A stretch of 64,000 bases of DNA from Alentia gelatinosa (Eukaryota > Annelida > Polychaeta > Phyllodocida > Polynoidae), in NCBI GenBank assembly GCA_950022655.1, contig OX465584.1, positions 30,384,988 to 30,448,987 of the forward strand, read 5' to 3'. Positions 62,400 through 64,000 of this stretch are shown piece by piece (the first letter of the stretch is position 1; each line of letters opens with the position of its first letter). Below the pieces are notes generated by a model. That model searched no databases. It was given only the letters and a program-made list of their open reading frames with translations, and was not told the origin of the DNA. The translations under genes and the position numbers were made by a program.

Positions 62400-64000
62400 A
62401 CGAGGCGCGCAAGAAAGATGAAAGGGGTGCCGGCAGGACGGAGTGTTGTGTTACGAATCCGGCTCCCCCACGTGACGTCACCTATCACGTGACCCCCTCG
62501 GCACGTGGCCGAGGGGTCCAGATAAACAACAACATTGACGGGCCGAATACACTCCCGGAGGAGATACCCCCCGTTTCACCGGCGGAGGCCGCCCCAGGCA
62601 CCGTGGGGGATGATGGTCTCAGTCGCTTGCCGGGTGTTAGTGTTAGTGCGCCGGAATCTAACACTCCCGACTTTAAAGCACTCCGCGATGTCTGCGAAAC
62701 GGGAATCCACCGGGAGGGCGTGAGTACGGACCCGTTAGCCTTCAAACAACATCGCCGGGAGACTTGGCCGGAGTTCACGGCCGTGGGGCCCGCCAGGCAC
62801 GCGGAAATATACCGGACCGTGCGTGACACGGGAATCCCCAACGCACTCGGCGCCAGGGTCGAGGTGCCTTCGGATCTAAACCTACCTGCATGGGACCATT
62901 ACCTAGGACACGTGGAGGAGGCGCAGGAGCTCCTAGGCTTCCTGCGATACGGTTTCCCCCTGGGATACCTGGGACCGGAGAGTGATACCAGAGGGGTGGC
63001 CAACCACCCCAGCGCAACCTCTCACCCCGTGCAGGTAGAGAAGTTTCTCGAAAAGGAGGCGGGCTTTACCAATATGATGGGCCCGTTCGCCGAACCGCCT
63101 TTTAGCCCGTGGTGTCACGTGTCGCCACTCATGACACGGGAAAAACGCGGGACGGACGACCGGCGCATCATTACCGATATGACTTTCCCGAGGGAGTGCA
63201 GCGTGAACTCGTTCATCATTAAGAACTCGGTCTACGGACTGGAGCGAGAACACGGCCTCCCTACGGTGGACGAGTTTGTGGCCAAACTCGTCAAGGCAGG
63301 CACGTCGGCCTACATGTCGTCCATCGACGTGTCGCGTGCCTACAAGAACTTTAGGTGCGATCCCCTCGACTGGCCTCTGTTGTGTTTCACGTGGGGGGGC
63401 GGGCACTACTGCGATACGGCCATGCCGTTCGGCGCCCGTGCCTCCTCATACCACATGCAGTGTGTGGCGGAGGCCATCGTGGGGATACTATCATCAAAGG
63501 GAGTCACGGCCGCGATGTACCTCGACGACCTCATCATCCTCTCCGAGGACCGAGGTAAGGCGGCCGAGGACTTCAGGGTCGCGCGAGACCTTTTCTCGGA
63601 ATTGGGCCTACCCGAGGCACGCGACAAAGCACAGGAGCCGAGCCAGACCGTGACGTGGTTGGGGATAGAGATCGACGCCCGTGCCATGTCTCTATCGATC
63701 CCCACGGCCAAGCTGGAGGACATCCGTGGTCACGTGTCGGCCGTAGCCAAACGACGGACGTTGACGAAACGACAGCTTCAGTCGGTGCTCGGCCGGATAT
63801 TACACGTGGCTAGGTGTATACGCCCGGCGCGGGCATTCGTCTCAAAGCTACTCGAGGCCCTACGGGGGATGAGGGGCTTCTACATGAACATCAATTCCGA
63901 GATGCGCCAGGACCTCGACTGGTTCGTTAAGTTTGCCCGGGGCTGGAACGGCCGCGCCCTCATCCCTCGGGGTCCACCGACGCGGAGGATCACGGTGGAT
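62138..64000 (+). CDS. pol: Pol: reverse transcriptase (partial, -1 frame to gag)
   Basis: Open for 621 codons in the -1 frame relative to gag, with no stop before the window end. It is probably translated as a Gag-Pol fusion from about 62375. About 150 residues of linker lack a protease motif. The RT begins around WDHYLGHVEEAQELLGFLRYGFP (62890-62960). Fingers contain FSPWCHVSPLMTREKRGTDD and RRIITDM (63100-63185). Motif A is SSIDVSRAY, with the catalytic Asp at 63326-63328. Motif B is MPFGARASS (63422-63448). Motif C is MYLDDLIIL, with Asp codons at 63524 and 63527. The connection/thumb reads TKRQLQSVLGRILHVARCIR (about 63755-63815). The last visible residues, RRITVD, look like the first strand of RNase H, whose catalytic Asp would be the final codon. 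All three RT aspartates are intact. Confidence 0.85.
62369..62409 (+). promoter_or_regulatory. -1 ribosomal frameshift signal (slippery heptamer + stem)
   Basis: A-AAA-AAC at 62369-62375, exactly in the gag reading phase required for XXXYYYZ slippage, inside the gag/pol overlap. After an 8-nt spacer, CGCGCC (62384-62389) can pair with GGCGCG (62404-62409) across a 14-nt loop containing the gag stop. Spacing and composition fit known -1 sites. Function is inferred, not shown. Confidence 0.7.

Larger units (their letters stand above)
60700..64000 (+). mobile_element. DIRS/Ngaro-like retroelement, 3' part beyond window
   Basis: A GC-rich block (about 60% G+C against AT-rich flanks) comprising a 5' leader (60700-61184), gag (61185-62399) and pol in the -1 frame (62138 to window end). 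No aspartic-protease D[ST]G motif lies between gag and RT, and the RT closely resembles those of tyrosine-recombinase retroelements. Both frames are intact over all visible sequence, which suggests a recent copy. The 5' boundary is uncertain; the leader contains a hairpin GGGAACC / GGTTCCC at 60775-60810. The recombinase itself would lie past 64000, so an LTR element cannot be fully excluded. Confidence 0.7.

Overview
This is a stretch of animal nuclear DNA, AT-rich and almost free of long open frames. It has intron-style splice signals, simple-sequence repeats, two non-LTR retrotransposon remnants, one well-preserved reverse-transcriptase retroelement and many small palindromic or inverted-repeat elements. 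The mix fits a marine invertebrate (lophotrochozoan, ambulacrarian or amphioxus-like). Nothing seen fixes the phylum, so the organism stays open.

Layout. 1-2800: no gene seen, only short tandem duplications and a C run. 2806-5760: a decayed LINE on the minus strand with recognisable endonuclease and reverse-transcriptase motifs, interrupted by later insertions. 8213-13049, minus strand: the best host gene in the window. It is a two-exon model for a secreted, dibasic-processed peptide precursor; the splice phase matches exactly and the junction creates a Gly-Lys-Arg amidation/cleavage site. Its 4.4-kb intron holds a piggyBac-type MITE and one copy of a new palindrome-plus-TIR repeat. 16200-16520 and 19800-20000 are CpG-rich and look like promoters (paired CREs, NRF1 palindrome, ETS cluster). 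20.5-49 kb is mostly non-coding, with weak single-exon candidates, several fold-back elements, microsatellites and a G-rich minisatellite. 49.6-55.0 kb is a nest of mobile DNA: four copies of the palindrome-plus-TIR module (two as a large inverted pair around a third), a 303-bp TIR element and a small gag remnant. 56.5-57.0 kb is the 3' end of another LINE. From about 60.7 kb to the window end the DNA becomes GC-rich and holds an apparently intact retroelement: gag, then pol in the -1 frame with a correctly phased A-AAA-AAC slippery site, cut off by the window edge at the expected start of RNase H.

How it fits together. The gag/pol pair probably makes a Gag protein and, by -1 ribosomal frameshifting, a Gag-Pol fusion. 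No aspartic protease lies between gag and the reverse transcriptase, which points to the tyrosine-recombinase (DIRS/Ngaro-like) group rather than an LTR element. A gag remnant of the same superfamily at 50.6 kb shows earlier activity. The host peptide precursor would enter the secretory pathway and be cut at RR, GKR and KR sites, giving at least one amidated peptide and a four-cysteine C-terminal peptide. Other single-exon calls are tentative because no computation or transcript evidence was available.
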